A stretch of DNA of 49,460 nucleotides, from contig JACRAQ010000136.1 in NCBI GenBank assembly GCA_016213335.1, positions 1 through 49,460 of the forward strand. The letters run 5' to 3'. Shown here piece by piece: positions 19,449 through 28,416 of this stretch. The notes below the pieces were generated by a model. The model worked only from the letters and a program-made list of their open reading frames with translations, ran no database searches and was not told the origin of the DNA. Each line of letters opens with the position of its first letter. Within the stretch, counting starts at the first letter, position 1. The translations under genes and the position numbers were made by a program. This stretch comes from Nitrosomonadales bacterium. GTDB taxonomy: Bacteria > Pseudomonadota > Gammaproteobacteria > Burkholderiales > Gallionellaceae.

Positions 19449-19537
19449 GCCACAGAGAACACAGAGTTCACAGAGGAGAAACCATTGGCTGCCATATGTA
19501 ATGCCCGCATCTCTTTGTCCTCTGTGTTCTCTGTGGC
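19449..19537. repeat. Palindromic intergenic repeat, CACAGAGAACACAGAG family
   Basis: A perfect 18-bp inverted repeat: GCCACAGAGAACACAGAG (19449-19466) and CTCTGTGTTCTCTGTGGC (19520-19537), with 53 bases between. It lies just after the adenylating-enzyme stop and before the SDR start, and is a better preserved relative of the element at 12543-12670. It has no ORF and the size of a MITE-like or REP-like element. Confidence 0.8.
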
Positions 19538-19587
19538 TTGAACTTGCTGTTTTTAATATCAAACATTACAACATCGGGAGGCACTGC

Positions 19588-20388
19588 ATGAATCTTTCGG
19601 ATAAACGCATCATCCTGACCGGCGCGGCCGGCGGCATCGGCTACCGCCTGGCGTTGCAACTCGCCGCGAAAGGCGCGCGGCTGGCACTGGTCGAGCGCAA
19701 CGCGCCGCGCGTGGAAGAAATCTGCGCCGAGATCAACAAGAACGGCGGCTCGGCTGCACCCGTCGCGCTCGACCTGTCCGCCGAGGGCGCACCGCAGCAG
19801 GCGGTGGACGCGGCATTGCATGCCATGGGTGGCGTGGACATGCTCATCAACAACGCGGGCATCATGGACTTCACGCTGTTCGAGCGCCACGACCCGAAAC
19901 GCATCGAGCAGATGATCGGTGTCAACGTCGTCGCACCGATGCTGCTGGTACGCGCCGTGCTGCCGCACCTGTTGCAGCAGGACAGCGGGCGCATCGTGAA
20001 CATCGGCTCGGCCTTCGGCTCAATCGGCTTCCCGCACTTCGCGACCTATTGCGCGAGCAAGTTCGCGATGCGCGGCTTTTCCGAGGCGCTGCGTCGCGAG
20101 CTGGCCGACAGCCGGGTCGGCGTCACCTACGTTTCGCCGCGCGCGACCAGGACACCGCTGAACAACGACGTCACCACGCGCATGCTGGAAAAGACCAGGG
20201 CCAACATGGATGAGCCGGACTATGTCGCCGGACAGATCGTGCTGGCGATCGAACAGGACCGCAAGGAACATTTCATCGGCCAGCCGGAGTCTTTCTTCGC
20301 ACGGCTGAACGGCATGTTCCCGCGTCTGGTCGACGGCGGCCTGCTGAAGAACATGCGCATCGCGCGCAAGTACGCCCAATCCATATAA
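19588..20388 (+). CDS. Short-chain dehydrogenase/reductase
   Basis: NAD(P)-dependent SDR of 266 residues. The start at 19588 (MNLSDKRIILTGAAGGIGYR) has GGGAGG 7 bases upstream. The cofactor motif is TGAAGGIG (residues 11-18), the structural motif is INNAGIM, the catalytic Ser is in VNIGSAFGSIG and the catalytic YxxxK is YCASK (about residues 155-159). The end carries a C-terminal extension, typical of classical SDRs that act on lipids or acyl chains. The position after the synthetase suggests that it reduces or oxidises a product of that pathway. Confidence 0.93.
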   Translation: MNLSDKRIILTGAAGGIGYRLALQLAAKGARLALVERNAPRVEEICAEINKNGGSAAPVALDLSAEGAPQQAVDAALHAMGGVDMLINNAGIMDFTLFERHDPKRIEQMIGVNVVAPMLLVRAVLPHLLQQDSGRIVNIGSAFGSIGFPHFATYCASKFAMRGFSEALRRELADSRVGVTYVSPRATRTPLNNDVTTRMLEKTRANMDEPDYVAGQIVLAIEQDRKEHFIGQPESFFARLNGMFPRLVDGGLLKNMRIARKYAQSI

Positions 20389-20403
20389 TCGGTAAAAATA
20401 TCT

Positions 20404-20524
20404 GTCCACGAAATTCACGAACAAAATCAAATTTCTATATGAAACAAAATAAAACCAGATGGTTAACACCACTCAACAGACACACCTGCTGTTTTATTTC
20501 GTGCCTTTCGTGTTTTTCGTGGAC
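20404..20524. repeat. Palindromic intergenic repeat, TTTCGTGGAC family
   Basis: The outer arms GTCCACGAAA (20404-20413) and TTTCGTGGAC (20515-20524) are perfect inverted repeats. Inner repetition extends the likeness: AAATTCACGAA on the left and TTCGTGCCTTTCGTG on the right. A related half-element (TTCGTGTTATTTCGTGACTT then TCGTGGAT) is found at 21447-21474, beyond the next gene. The inner part is AT-rich and non-coding. Confidence 0.75.
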
Positions 20525-20578
20525 GAATTGCCGTTGTTTTTGACCCACAACTAACTATTCACTACTAAGGAGCTATTC

Positions 20579-21211
20579 ATGAAGAAGTACGCCTGGCTGG
20601 TCGCGCTGCTGTTCGCTGCCAACACCGCATTCGCCGAAACCACCCCGCTCGACACAGCCATCGTGAAATTGCAACACAGTTGGGCGACGGCCTATTACCA
20701 GACGCCCGAAAAAGACAAGGAAGCGGCGTTTGAGAAGCTCATCAAGGAGGCGCACGGGGTGACTGCCGCCAACCCGGGGCGCGCCGAGCCGCTGATCTGG
20801 GAAGGAATCATCACCAGCACCCTGGCCAAATACCAAAGCATCTTCTCGGCCGGCGGCACCGCCAAGGCAGCGCGCGACCTGCTGCTCGCCGCGGAGAAGA
20901 TTGATCCCAACGCTCTGCACGGTTCCGCGCTGACCTCGCTCGGCAGCCTCTACTACAAGGTGCCGCGCTTCGGCTCCTTCGGCGACCACGACAAGGCGCG
21001 TGACTATCTGGAGCGCGCGCTCAAGGTCAACCCGGACGGTATTGATCCGAATTTTTTCATGGGTGAACTCATGGTCGAGCGTGGCGAGCGCGCCAAGGCG
21101 CTCGAATACTTCAATAAAGCACTGAACGCTCCGGCGCGCCCCGGCCGCGAAGATGCGGATGCGGGCCGCAAGGTGGAAATCCAGGAAGCCATCAAAAAGA
21201 TCGAGAAATAA
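20579..21211 (+). CDS. Exported tetratricopeptide-repeat protein
   Basis: The 210-residue protein has a signal peptide (MKKYAWLVALLFAANTAFA, cut before ETTPLD), so it is probably periplasmic. At least two TPR-like helix pairs are visible: DKARDYLERALKVNPDG and RAKALEYFNKALNAPARPG, with an earlier ARDLLLAAEKIDPNAL. An AAGGAGC motif lies 7 bases before the ATG. It ends the plus-strand cluster and could act as a scaffold or binding protein for its product; this role is inferred from position only. Confidence 0.85.
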   Translation: MKKYAWLVALLFAANTAFAETTPLDTAIVKLQHSWATAYYQTPEKDKEAAFEKLIKEAHGVTAANPGRAEPLIWEGIITSTLAKYQSIFSAGGTAKAARDLLLAAEKIDPNALHGSALTSLGSLYYKVPRFGSFGDHDKARDYLERALKVNPDGIDPNFFMGELMVERGERAKALEYFNKALNAPARPGREDADAGRKVEIQEAIKKIEK

Positions 21212-21628
21212 CTCTGATCATCCTCGTTCAAGGCACCGGCCTCATCGTGATGGTGGGGCCGTTGTCTTTAGGATGTAACCCGGCCAGCAACAATAATCCA
21301 AAAAACTCTAGCTGCTCCACAAAAAACGCGAAGCGGGGTAAGCGGGCATTCCGCCGCAAGGCGGAAGCTCGCAAGGCACGAAGCTGACTGCTTATGGCAG
21401 TTCACCCATCAGGTATCGTGTAACACTCAAAAATTTTTTGAATTTGTTCGTGTTATTTCGTGACTTTCGTGGATAGCTGGGGTTTTAAAGATAATTCTGG
21501 AATTCGCCGCTCACGTCAGGGCTGCAAACGTCTTGCTGTATAATTCGGATCATTTTTTGAAATGTCTGAACCAGCTCGCCGCAGGTTGTTTTGCCAGACA
21601 TCCGCTGGTTTAGCCCACAACCTGCGCC
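21212..21628. other. Intergenic region with a half-copy of the TTTCGTGGAC repeat
   Basis: About 420 bases without a gene. TTCGTGTTATTTCGTGACTT at 21447 on, continued by TCGTGGAT, repeats the right arm of the element at 20404-20524. A TATAAT is present at 21538-21543, but the -35 region is poor. It may serve the membrane protein gene that starts at 21629. Confidence 0.5.
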
Positions 21629-23356
21629 ATGAATCTACTGCTGGGGACATTAACTTCCAGTTGCGGCTGTTTTTTAATCAAGCACCTCAACCATGATCGC
21701 ATGATGATTTCAGAAATTCCCGCTATCGCAGACCGGGTTCGATCCAGATCTGACGCTTTGCCGCAAATCGCCTCCAGTCCGCTCAAGATATGCCTGTGGT
21801 CGCTGGTCTTGATCGGCCTGGCTGCCCGCCTTTTTCCGCTCACCGATCTTGATAACCGCCTTTTCTGGCAATACATAACCGAAGATGGTTATCTGCTGCA
21901 GACCATCGCGCGCAACATGGCGATCGGGTTGGGCATGTCAACAGCGGAGGGAACCCTGGCCACAAACGGGGTTCAGCCGCTAGCGGCTTTCCTGTTTGCA
22001 GGCCTCCACTTTATTGCGGGAGGCTCAAAACCTTCTGGCATCGTGCTGGTGACATTGTTCTCCGTCCTTGTGTCCGCAATTGCTGGATATTATGCGTACA
22101 AGGTTGCCATGCGCGTGTTTTCCGGCTTTCGGCACGGGCATGAGCTTGCATCCATTTCCGCCGCCTTGTGGTTTGCAGCGCCGCACACGATTACGCACAG
22201 CATGAACGGACTTGAAACCGGCCTTTATTTCGCGGCAATTCTTTTCACGCTCAACTACTACTTAAGCCTCGTCTCGGATGGTTCTGAGCCCTTTACCACA
22301 AGACAAAGGCTGGCATTCGGTTTGCTGCTGGGCATTACTTTCCTTGCCCGGAACGATGCGATCTTTTTCATCGGCGGATTATTGCTGGCACACCTTGCGC
22401 TCGGAGGCAACGAGGCAGGCGGCGGTCTCCGTCACCGGCTGAACGACTGTCTGGCCGCAGGCATCACAAGCATGGTTGTCGCCGCACCGTGGCTCATAAA
22501 TAATTACATCCTGTTTGGATCAGTCGTCCCGATCAGCGGCATTTCTGAATCTCGCGGAGCCGGTTTCGGCCAGAACCTGCTTGGCATCCCGGCCACCCTC
22601 TTCGGATCAACTTTCATCTTTGCGCCCGTACCGGGCTCCTTGCAGCATATGGCGCCCGTCATTCTGATGGCGGTCATAAGCGTCCCCTTATCGCTCTTGG
22701 GTTTCTGGTTTTTTGCGGCAAAACTCACGCTTGCGGCACGGCGCTTTTTTCTTGGCAGCCTCATTTTTGCATCGGGTATTTCTTTATATTACGGCCTCTT
22801 TTTCGGGGCGTCCCACTTTCTGGCGAGATATATCTCGCCGCTCTCTCCGTTCCTGTGGTTTGCCACTTCCGCGACCGCGTTCTGCCTGCTAAGCCTGCTT
22901 TTCCGCTCCTTTGCTGGTTTTCAGCGCGCGGCATTTTGCGTTGTGCTGGTACTGACGCTCGGGGCGGCGGCGTTTGCCGTGTCTGATTTTGCGCGCGGTT
23001 ACTCCAAAGGGACATCCCAGATGCACCGGCAGGTCGTCAAATGGGTTCGTGATAATGTTCCAGAATCGCAATGGGTTGGCGCACCGCAAACCGGCACGCT
23101 GGGGTTCTTCCACGACCGTACACTCAACCTTGACGGCAAGGTCAACCCCGCCGCCCTTCGCGCCCTCCTCGACAAGGGGCATGTTCTGGAATATGCGCGG
23201 AATTCGAAGATTGATTACATTGCCGACTGGTATGGCATGGCGGATTGGGTGAAGATGAAAAGCGACCCGCAGTTTGCGGAAGAATTCGAAGTCGTAGTCA
23301 GGGACGAGCAGGCTAACCTGGGTGTCTTGAGGCGCGTACATCCGGCCCAACCGTAG
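21629..23356 (+). CDS. Multi-spanning membrane protein, GT-C-fold glycosyltransferase-like
   Basis: The 575-residue protein has around ten hydrophobic helices between residues 50 and 455, then a soluble C-terminal domain of about 110 residues. An acidic motif in the first periplasmic loop (YITEDGYLLQTIARNMAIGLG) resembles the catalytic loop of ArnT/GT39-like enzymes, which move sugars from polyprenyl carriers. SMNGLETGLYFAAILF and FLARNDAIFFIGGL also fit that group. The start is unsure: no ribosome-binding site is seen at 21629 and an in-frame ATG at 21701 would remove a non-conserved stretch. It converges on epsG, 53 bases apart, and probably belongs functionally to the exopolysaccharide locus. 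Confidence 0.75.
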   Translation: MNLLLGTLTSSCGCFLIKHLNHDRMMISEIPAIADRVRSRSDALPQIASSPLKICLWSLVLIGLAARLFPLTDLDNRLFWQYITEDGYLLQTIARNMAIGLGMSTAEGTLATNGVQPLAAFLFAGLHFIAGGSKPSGIVLVTLFSVLVSAIAGYYAYKVAMRVFSGFRHGHELASISAALWFAAPHTITHSMNGLETGLYFAAILFTLNYYLSLVSDGSEPFTTRQRLAFGLLLGITFLARNDAIFFIGGLLLAHLALGGNEAGGGLRHRLNDCLAAGITSMVVAAPWLINNYILFGSVVPISGISESRGAGFGQNLLGIPATLFGSTFIFAPVPGSLQHMAPVILMAVISVPLSLLGFWFFAAKLTLAARRFFLGSLIFASGISLYYGLFFGASHFLARYISPLSPFLWFATSATAFCLLSLLFRSFAGFQRAAFCVVLVLTLGAAAFAVSDFARGYSKGTSQMHRQVVKWVRDNVPESQWVGAPQTGTLGFFHDRTLNLDGKVNPAALRALLDKGHVLEYARNSKIDYIADWYGMADWVKMKSDPQFAEEFEVVVRDEQANLGVLRRVHPAQP

Positions 23357-23409
23357 TGCTCTGCCATATTGCGGCGGGTATCAGGAATGGATTTGCGCCG
23401 CAAAACGGC

Positions 23410-24222
23410 TCAAGCTTTGTTGAATACGGTTCCCAGCAGGTTTGCCTTCGACAGGTGGCGGATGGCGTCATCTATTTCGCGCTTGGTAGACATGCCGTTT
23501 GCTATGACCATCAGGATGCAGTCAATTTGCGGGATGACGGCAATGGCGTCATCGCTGTGCAGCAGGGATGGCAAATCGAAAATGGTGATGCGCGATTCGT
23601 AGTGCTCTCGCAGCTCCTTGATCAGGGCAGAGATAGCGCCCGAAGAAAGCGTTTCTGACGGATGCCTCACCGCATCCCGGGTGGGCAGCACCACCAGCCT
23701 CGGTATGTCCGGGTTGACAAGAACGTCGGCTAGCTCGACTTGCCCGTCCAGCAAATCATTCAGCGACTTATCCAGGGGTATCCCGAGGTAAGCCCCTACT
23801 CTCGGCTGACGCAGGTCAAAATCCACCAGCATGGCTGTCCTGTCGGTCTTCTGGGCGATGCTCATGGCGAGGTTGATGGCGACCACGGTCTTGCCCGCCG
23901 CAGGAGTAGGCGAAGTAATGGCCAAAGTACGCCAGCCATTTGCCTCCATCTTTTGCAGGATCTGCGTACGCAGAACGTCGAAGATCAGACTCGTGGGATC
24001 GTTCTTGTTGAACGCGAATATGCGGTTTTTTTCCAGGGTTTCTGCGCGCAGCCTGACTACGCGCGTCCGCTTGTAGGAAACTTCTACCGGTTCATCTGCG
24101 GTGCGCGGTGCGGCGCCCTCTCCATCCACCAGCAGCCTGCCTGCCTGCAATTTAAATGTGCCAGTGGTTTCACCTGGCGACGGCTTTTTAGCCTTTTCGA
24201 TTGCCTGCTTGATGCGTTCCAT
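23410..24222 (-). CDS. epsG: Exopolysaccharide tyrosine-kinase-like ATPase, EpsG type
   Basis: A BY-kinase-like P-loop protein of 270 residues. Walker A is TSPTPAAGKTVV (about residues 104-115), Walker A' is MLVDFDLRQPRVG (about 134-146) and Walker B is TIFDLPSLL. There is no Tyr cluster at the C-terminus (ending LLGTVFNKA), so autophosphorylation of the usual kind is doubtful. It should partner the chain-length protein encoded 9 bases upstream, the usual EpsF-EpsG pair of XrtB-type loci. It is the last gene of the eps series. Confidence 0.88.
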   Translation of the reverse strand: MERIKQAIEKAKKPSPGETTGTFKLQAGRLLVDGEGAAPRTADEPVEVSYKRTRVVRLRAETLEKNRIFAFNKNDPTSLIFDVLRTQILQKMEANGWRTLAITSPTPAAGKTVVAINLAMSIAQKTDRTAMLVDFDLRQPRVGAYLGIPLDKSLNDLLDGQVELADVLVNPDIPRLVVLPTRDAVRHPSETLSSGAISALIKELREHYESRITIFDLPSLLHSDDAIAVIPQIDCILMVIANGMSTKREIDDAIRHLSKANLLGTVFNKA

Positions 24223-24231
24223 GCGTTACCC

Positions 24232-25788
24232 CTAAGACAACCTGGCCTGTATCTTCGACAACACGATATCCAGCGGCATATAAAAAAAGTGTATCGCGGC
24301 GGCGGCGGCGATCACGGAACCGGCAAATACGGCAACCGAAAGCTTGAGCAGGCGCCTCTTGCGCACTTCTTCTTCCTGAATCACGAGATAGGGAATGACG
24401 GCCAGCGGCGGCTGACCCAGAACGTACGCCAGCGCGTCAGCTCCGCGTATCCGCTGGTCTACGGTGGCCATCAGAAGAAGTGTTCCGCCAGAAGACGCGA
24501 TAGCCAGAAAAAAGCCCATTACGATAATTTTTATGCGATCGGGCTTGACCGGCTTTTCCGGCACCAGCGGGGGTTCGAGCAAGGTAAAACGCTCTGCCTT
24601 GTTTTCGCTTTCCAGGTTCTCCGCAATTTTCGCGTTCATTTTTTTGTTGTAGATTTCCTCATATTTTTTCTGCGCGCTGTCCCGGTCGCGCAACAGGATG
24701 TCCAGCCCCTGCTTTACCCTGGGGGTCTGCTCCATCACATGCTCGTTCTGGATGATTTTAGCTTGCAGTATTTTCTTCTGTTGTTCGAGCGACTCCAGCC
24801 TGGCGTAAGCCGAATCCACCTTGGACTGGGCAAGATATACCGCCAGATTGGGTGGGGAAGCCGGTGCGCTTTGCGCCTCCGCCACATTGGTCTTTTGTTC
24901 CAGCGCCGTGATTTTGAGCTTGAGCGCCCGGAGATCGGGGTGCGATTCCGTATAGATTGCCGAAAGCTTGGCGTGCTCTGCTTTGAGCCTTTGCAGCTCA
25001 TCGGCGGGCAGTTCGCCAGCGCTGCTTTTTGCGGCAGACAGTTCGGCTTCCAGGGAGCGCAGCGCATCTTTGGCGCTCCGGATATCCCGCTCGACCTCGT
25101 GCAAGTCGTTCTCGGCGCGAGCCAGCATGTTCGCCCGCAGTGTTTCCTGCTCCGGCAGGCTGCTGCTGTTCTGCCGCTTGTATGCGGCGATCACGCCCTC
25201 CAGGCGGTCAACCTCCGTTTTCAGTTTGTCTGATTCCTGGGTAAGGAAAAGCGCGGCCTCTGCAGCGCTCTCCGTACGCAGCTTGACGTTCCAGTCCAGA
25301 AACAGGGCGACGAGATCCCTGGTCACGTTGTATGCGATGTCCGAGTGCCGATCCTCGAAAAACAGCTTGAAGGCGATAGTCGCTTTGCCGAGACGGTAGT
25401 TTTGCACAGCCTCAACATTCACCAACTCGATGCCGATGCGATTGCGCATCCCGTCAACCAGCTCTGCGGTAGTCCGCGAGCCGCTACCATCCTTGAACAG
25501 GCCGTATTTGCTGGCAATCCGCAGCAGGCTTTCGCGGGTCAACACCCTCTGCCTGATAGAATTGATCCGTTCATCAAACTGGGACTTGATCGCGGAGGGT
25601 ACGATATTGTCCGGAACCTGCTGCGATTCCACCATAATGGTCCCGGTGGAGCGGTAAGTCGGCGGCATGGTGACGGCAATAACAACTGCACCCAGAAAAA
25701 CCACCACGAATGTTCCGATGAGATAGAGCGCGCGGCGGCGCGCGATCGACAGATAGTCTTGCGGTGTCAGTTGATAGTCTGCGGCCAT
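24232..25788 (-). CDS. epsF: Polysaccharide chain-length determinant (Wzz/GNVR), EpsF type
   Basis: Inner-membrane co-polymerase of 518 residues that sets polymer length. The start is at 25788 (MAADYQLTPQDYLSIARRRA); a longer frame upstream reads antisense to the neighbour and is not conserved. TM1 lies at about residues 22-44 and TM2 about 425-445, with a second hydrophobic segment near 485-505. Between them is a Wzz domain (PPTYRSTGTIMVES) and a long coiled coil with many Glu, Lys and Ala, ending in a GNVR-type block (LLEPPLVPEKPVKPDR). It lies 9 bases before epsG and 26 bases after the beta-barrel gene. Confidence 0.9.
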   Translation of the reverse strand: MAADYQLTPQDYLSIARRRALYLIGTFVVVFLGAVVIAVTMPPTYRSTGTIMVESQQVPDNIVPSAIKSQFDERINSIRQRVLTRESLLRIASKYGLFKDGSGSRTTAELVDGMRNRIGIELVNVEAVQNYRLGKATIAFKLFFEDRHSDIAYNVTRDLVALFLDWNVKLRTESAAEAALFLTQESDKLKTEVDRLEGVIAAYKRQNSSSLPEQETLRANMLARAENDLHEVERDIRSAKDALRSLEAELSAAKSSAGELPADELQRLKAEHAKLSAIYTESHPDLRALKLKITALEQKTNVAEAQSAPASPPNLAVYLAQSKVDSAYARLESLEQQKKILQAKIIQNEHVMEQTPRVKQGLDILLRDRDSAQKKYEEIYNKKMNAKIAENLESENKAERFTLLEPPLVPEKPVKPDRIKIIVMGFFLAIASSGGTLLLMATVDQRIRGADALAYVLGQPPLAVIPYLVIQEEEVRKRRLLKLSVAVFAGSVIAAAAAIHFFYMPLDIVLSKIQARLS

Positions 25789-25814
25789 AGGAATTTGGTA
25801 GCTATCGGTGGCAA

Positions 25815-27002
25815 TTAAAAGTTGGAGCGGGTGTAGACAAGCGAAAGCCCGGCCAGGTTCGATGAGGCGCTCAAGCCGCTTATCTCCCGGGTACGGTGCT
25901 GGAAGCTCGCCCGAATCACCCAAATGGCATCGAGGTCGTGCTGCAGCCAGGCATCCAGTATGCGGCTGGTCTCGTCCGTTACGGAGCGGTTCTTCCGCCA
26001 GCTCATGTTGACGCCGGTTGTGCTGCGCTCGCTCAGCTCGTGACTCCATTCCGCTCTCGCCTGGTTGGCGGTGACAAATCCGCCCAAACCGCTGGGGGAG
26101 GTCTGGCGATCCGCGCTCAATGTCAGGCGGTTTCTTTGGCCCGCATACCGCGCGGTCGCAGCGTATTGCGAGTTGCTGCTGCCGCCGCTCTCCCTGGATT
26201 TTCCCGCCTGTACAGTGCAGTCCAGCCGCTCCGAAACTCTCAGGCTCGAGCCCACAGCGGCGCCGTTACGCCGGCTGGTCACCCCGCCCCCGGAAGGTGT
26301 TTGGTCGGAATACGATACATGCAGGAACGGCGCCATGCTTTCGCTCCAGTCGTAGGTGAGCCTCAGCCCGCCGGACCTCGTGGTGTAATCAACGTAAGTT
26401 CCTCCCTTATAGGAGATTCCCGTGTATGTGCCATCGGCGGCAAGCGTGCTGCGCTCGCTCAGCACCTGACTCCAGGTGGCAGAGAAGTCACGGGAAGCGC
26501 GGGTGCCGTCCACCGCGACCGGACCCAGCATGCCTGCCTCGGCGGTGCGTGTCGCGGTTTCATCGTATCTGGCGGACAGGCTGAACTCGCCCGTATCCCT
26601 CTGGCGCCGCCAACTGAAAGAGACGGTGGGATCCTCCCGGTTCAGGCTCAGGGCAGTGTCGGAAGAACGCGCTATCAGGAGGGCCAGCCTGGCTCTCCAT
26701 TCGTTCACCCCATCCGCCTTGGCCAGCGTATAGCCCGGCTCGAACAGCGCGCGCCGTACACCATTCTGGCCCGTTGCCGACAGGGTTGGGTTGGTTTCAT
26801 ACTCCGCCGTGAAGCGGGAGGTCACGGCGTGCTGCCAGGGATCGGCCCGGCTTTGCTCCGCGCAGAGAACGGCAGCCGCGAACAGGACAGAAAATCCGGC
26901 AATCCGGCGCGGGCGCAGCGCTCCCCTCACGTTGAGGCGCGCGTTAGCGGAAATAAATACGCGTTTCGTCATGAGCGCGGCGCGATCAGTTGGCTGCCTC
27001 AT
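25815..27002 (-). CDS. Outer-membrane beta-barrel protein of the exosortase-B polysaccharide locus (EpsL-like)
   Basis: The 395-residue protein has an N-terminal signal region (hydrophobic AGFSVLFAAAVLC, about residues 35-50) and then many alternating, Thr/Ser/Arg-rich amphipathic strands ending in an aromatic residue (VYTRSNF), the C-terminal Phe required by BAM substrates. Its start overlaps the epsE stop (ATGA); the second Met, at residue 11, is an alternative. The barrel would be the outer-membrane port or anchor of the exported polymer, inferred from its place between epsE and epsF. Confidence 0.78.
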   Translation of the reverse strand: MRQPTDRAALMTKRVFISANARLNVRGALRPRRIAGFSVLFAAAVLCAEQSRADPWQHAVTSRFTAEYETNPTLSATGQNGVRRALFEPGYTLAKADGVNEWRARLALLIARSSDTALSLNREDPTVSFSWRRQRDTGEFSLSARYDETATRTAEAGMLGPVAVDGTRASRDFSATWSQVLSERSTLAADGTYTGISYKGGTYVDYTTRSGGLRLTYDWSESMAPFLHVSYSDQTPSGGGVTSRRNGAAVGSSLRVSERLDCTVQAGKSRESGGSSNSQYAATARYAGQRNRLTLSADRQTSPSGLGGFVTANQARAEWSHELSERSTTGVNMSWRKNRSVTDETSRILDAWLQHDLDAIWVIRASFQHRTREISGLSASSNLAGLSLVYTRSNF

Positions 27003-27556
27003 GGCACCACGATAGTGTCGCCCGCTTTGAGCTGGATATTGGTCGCCATATCCTTGCCCGAAATAATGTCCTTGTAGCGCACGGGCAGAACCTCCTGGCC
27101 GTCAGGTTTTGCGCGGATTACCTTGATGCCGCTCTCGTCTGCGAACCGGTCGAGCCCGCCGACTATGCTGATCGCCTGCAGCACCGTCAATGGGCCGCTG
27201 ATGGCCAGCATGCCGGGATGAGCAACCTTGCCCAGAACGTAAGCGCTGTTGCCGCCGGTTGTCGCTATCACTACCGTAACGACGGGCTCTGGAATGTATG
27301 TCTTCAGTTTTGCGGCAATCAGCTGCTCGGCCTCGGGGGTGCTGAGGCCAGCCACCTCGACCCGCCCCGCCAGCGGGAGCGTAATACTGCCGTCGGGCAG
27401 GACCACCACCTGTCTTTGCAAGGTCTCTTCGCGCCAGACCGAAACCTGCACCGTGTCTCCCTGGCGCAGCCGGTAGATATCCGGGTTGTCGGCAGCAATG
27501 GCCGGTCCCGTCATTGCGCCCAGCAAGAGAAACACAACAAATAACGCCTTGCCCAT
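26999..27556 (-). CDS. epsE: Polysaccharide export protein, Wza/EpsE type
   Basis: The 185-residue protein is a periplasmic polysaccharide-export protein with a Poly_export domain (YRLRQGDTVQVSVWREETLQ, residues about 27-46) and an SLBB-like domain (AYVLGKVAHPGMLAISGPLTVLQAI). The start at 27556 (MGKALFVVFLLLGAMTGPAIAADN) has AAGGAG 7 bases upstream. The signal peptide has no lipobox Cys, so unlike Wza it would be a soluble or barrel-bound protein. It is short, with only one SLBB domain, so it probably relies on the beta-barrel encoded next to it. Confidence 0.9.
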   Translation of the reverse strand: MGKALFVVFLLLGAMTGPAIAADNPDIYRLRQGDTVQVSVWREETLQRQVVVLPDGSITLPLAGRVEVAGLSTPEAEQLIAAKLKTYIPEPVVTVVIATTGGNSAYVLGKVAHPGMLAISGPLTVLQAISIVGGLDRFADESGIKVIRAKPDGQEVLPVRYKDIISGKDMATNIQLKAGDTIVVP

Positions 27557-27729
27557 CTCGATGCTCCTTAGGAAAAACAAATTGCCCAGCTCCGCGCGGC
27601 AACATCAAACGGTTTGAGCCATCATACCGAGAACCAGCCGCTACAGCAATTTCGGAGGATCGCTTGCCGCTTCCATCGGGCGTTGCGGCAGGCTGTTCCC
27701 CGCTTGCTGCCGCAGGCTGCGGCACGCAT

Positions 27730-28416
27730 TCAGGGGGCCATGTGGCCGACCAGCCAGAACCGCTCTTCGCTGCGCACCGCCTGCAACATTGCCCCGAGAA
27801 AAACCTGCTGGATCCGGTACGAGTCCTGCTCGTCGTTGGATATGGTGGAAACACGCACCAATATGCCATCCGGCACCTTCCCGGTCAGGCCGTAGCTGAT
27901 CGCTGCCACTTTTTGCTCGATCCAGCCGCGGGTGAGCGCTTCACCTACCCTGATCCAGTAAGTTATCGGCTCGTTGCGCGCCCCCTGTTTCGCCACCAGG
28001 CGCATCACCGGGATTTGCCCGATGGCCGTGTCAATAAAGGTCTTGGTCTTGTTGCTGATGTCGAAACCGCCGGACGCATAGCAGATCTCCGGCCTGTGGG
28101 CGTGCAAATCCGTCTTTTGCGCCCCGCCATAAGCTATCGAAAGCATGATGCGCTCGCCCTCGCCGTTGATATAGGTGCGCGAGAGCGTCTGGTTGTAGAT
28201 TTTTCCGAGCGCCCCTTTCACGGTGGGATTGACGATGTGGCCTGCGGTGGACGCATCAATTTTCCACCCCCCGAACTCCGGCGGAATCATGGTTTCGAGG
28301 TCAATCCTGGCACGCTGATCCGCCTGCGTGACGGCGGGTGCCATGAACGCGGTCAAGGCGGCCGCCGCCACCATGAGTGCGCCCAGAACAAGGCTGGCGA
28401 TAAAAGGTTTTTTCAT
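27730..28416 (-). CDS. epsI: EpsI-family exosortase-associated protein
   Basis: The 228-residue protein has a signal or anchor segment (residues about 5-27), then the EpsI domain: FGGWKID, YGGAQKTDLHAHRPEICYASGGF (about 96-118, with the HRPEICY motif) and RNEPITYWIRVG. In XrtB loci EpsI is a separate protein, whereas it is fused to the exosortase in some other types. It overlaps the exosortase stop by 4 bases (ATGA). It probably acts in the periplasm, but its activity is not known. About 170 bases separate it from epsE; no gene was seen there. Confidence 0.9.
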   Translation of the reverse strand: MKKPFIASLVLGALMVAAAALTAFMAPAVTQADQRARIDLETMIPPEFGGWKIDASTAGHIVNPTVKGALGKIYNQTLSRTYINGEGERIMLSIAYGGAQKTDLHAHRPEICYASGGFDISNKTKTFIDTAIGQIPVMRLVAKQGARNEPITYWIRVGEALTRGWIEQKVAAISYGLTGKVPDGILVRVSTISNDEQDSYRIQQVFLGAMLQAVRSEERFWLVGHMAP

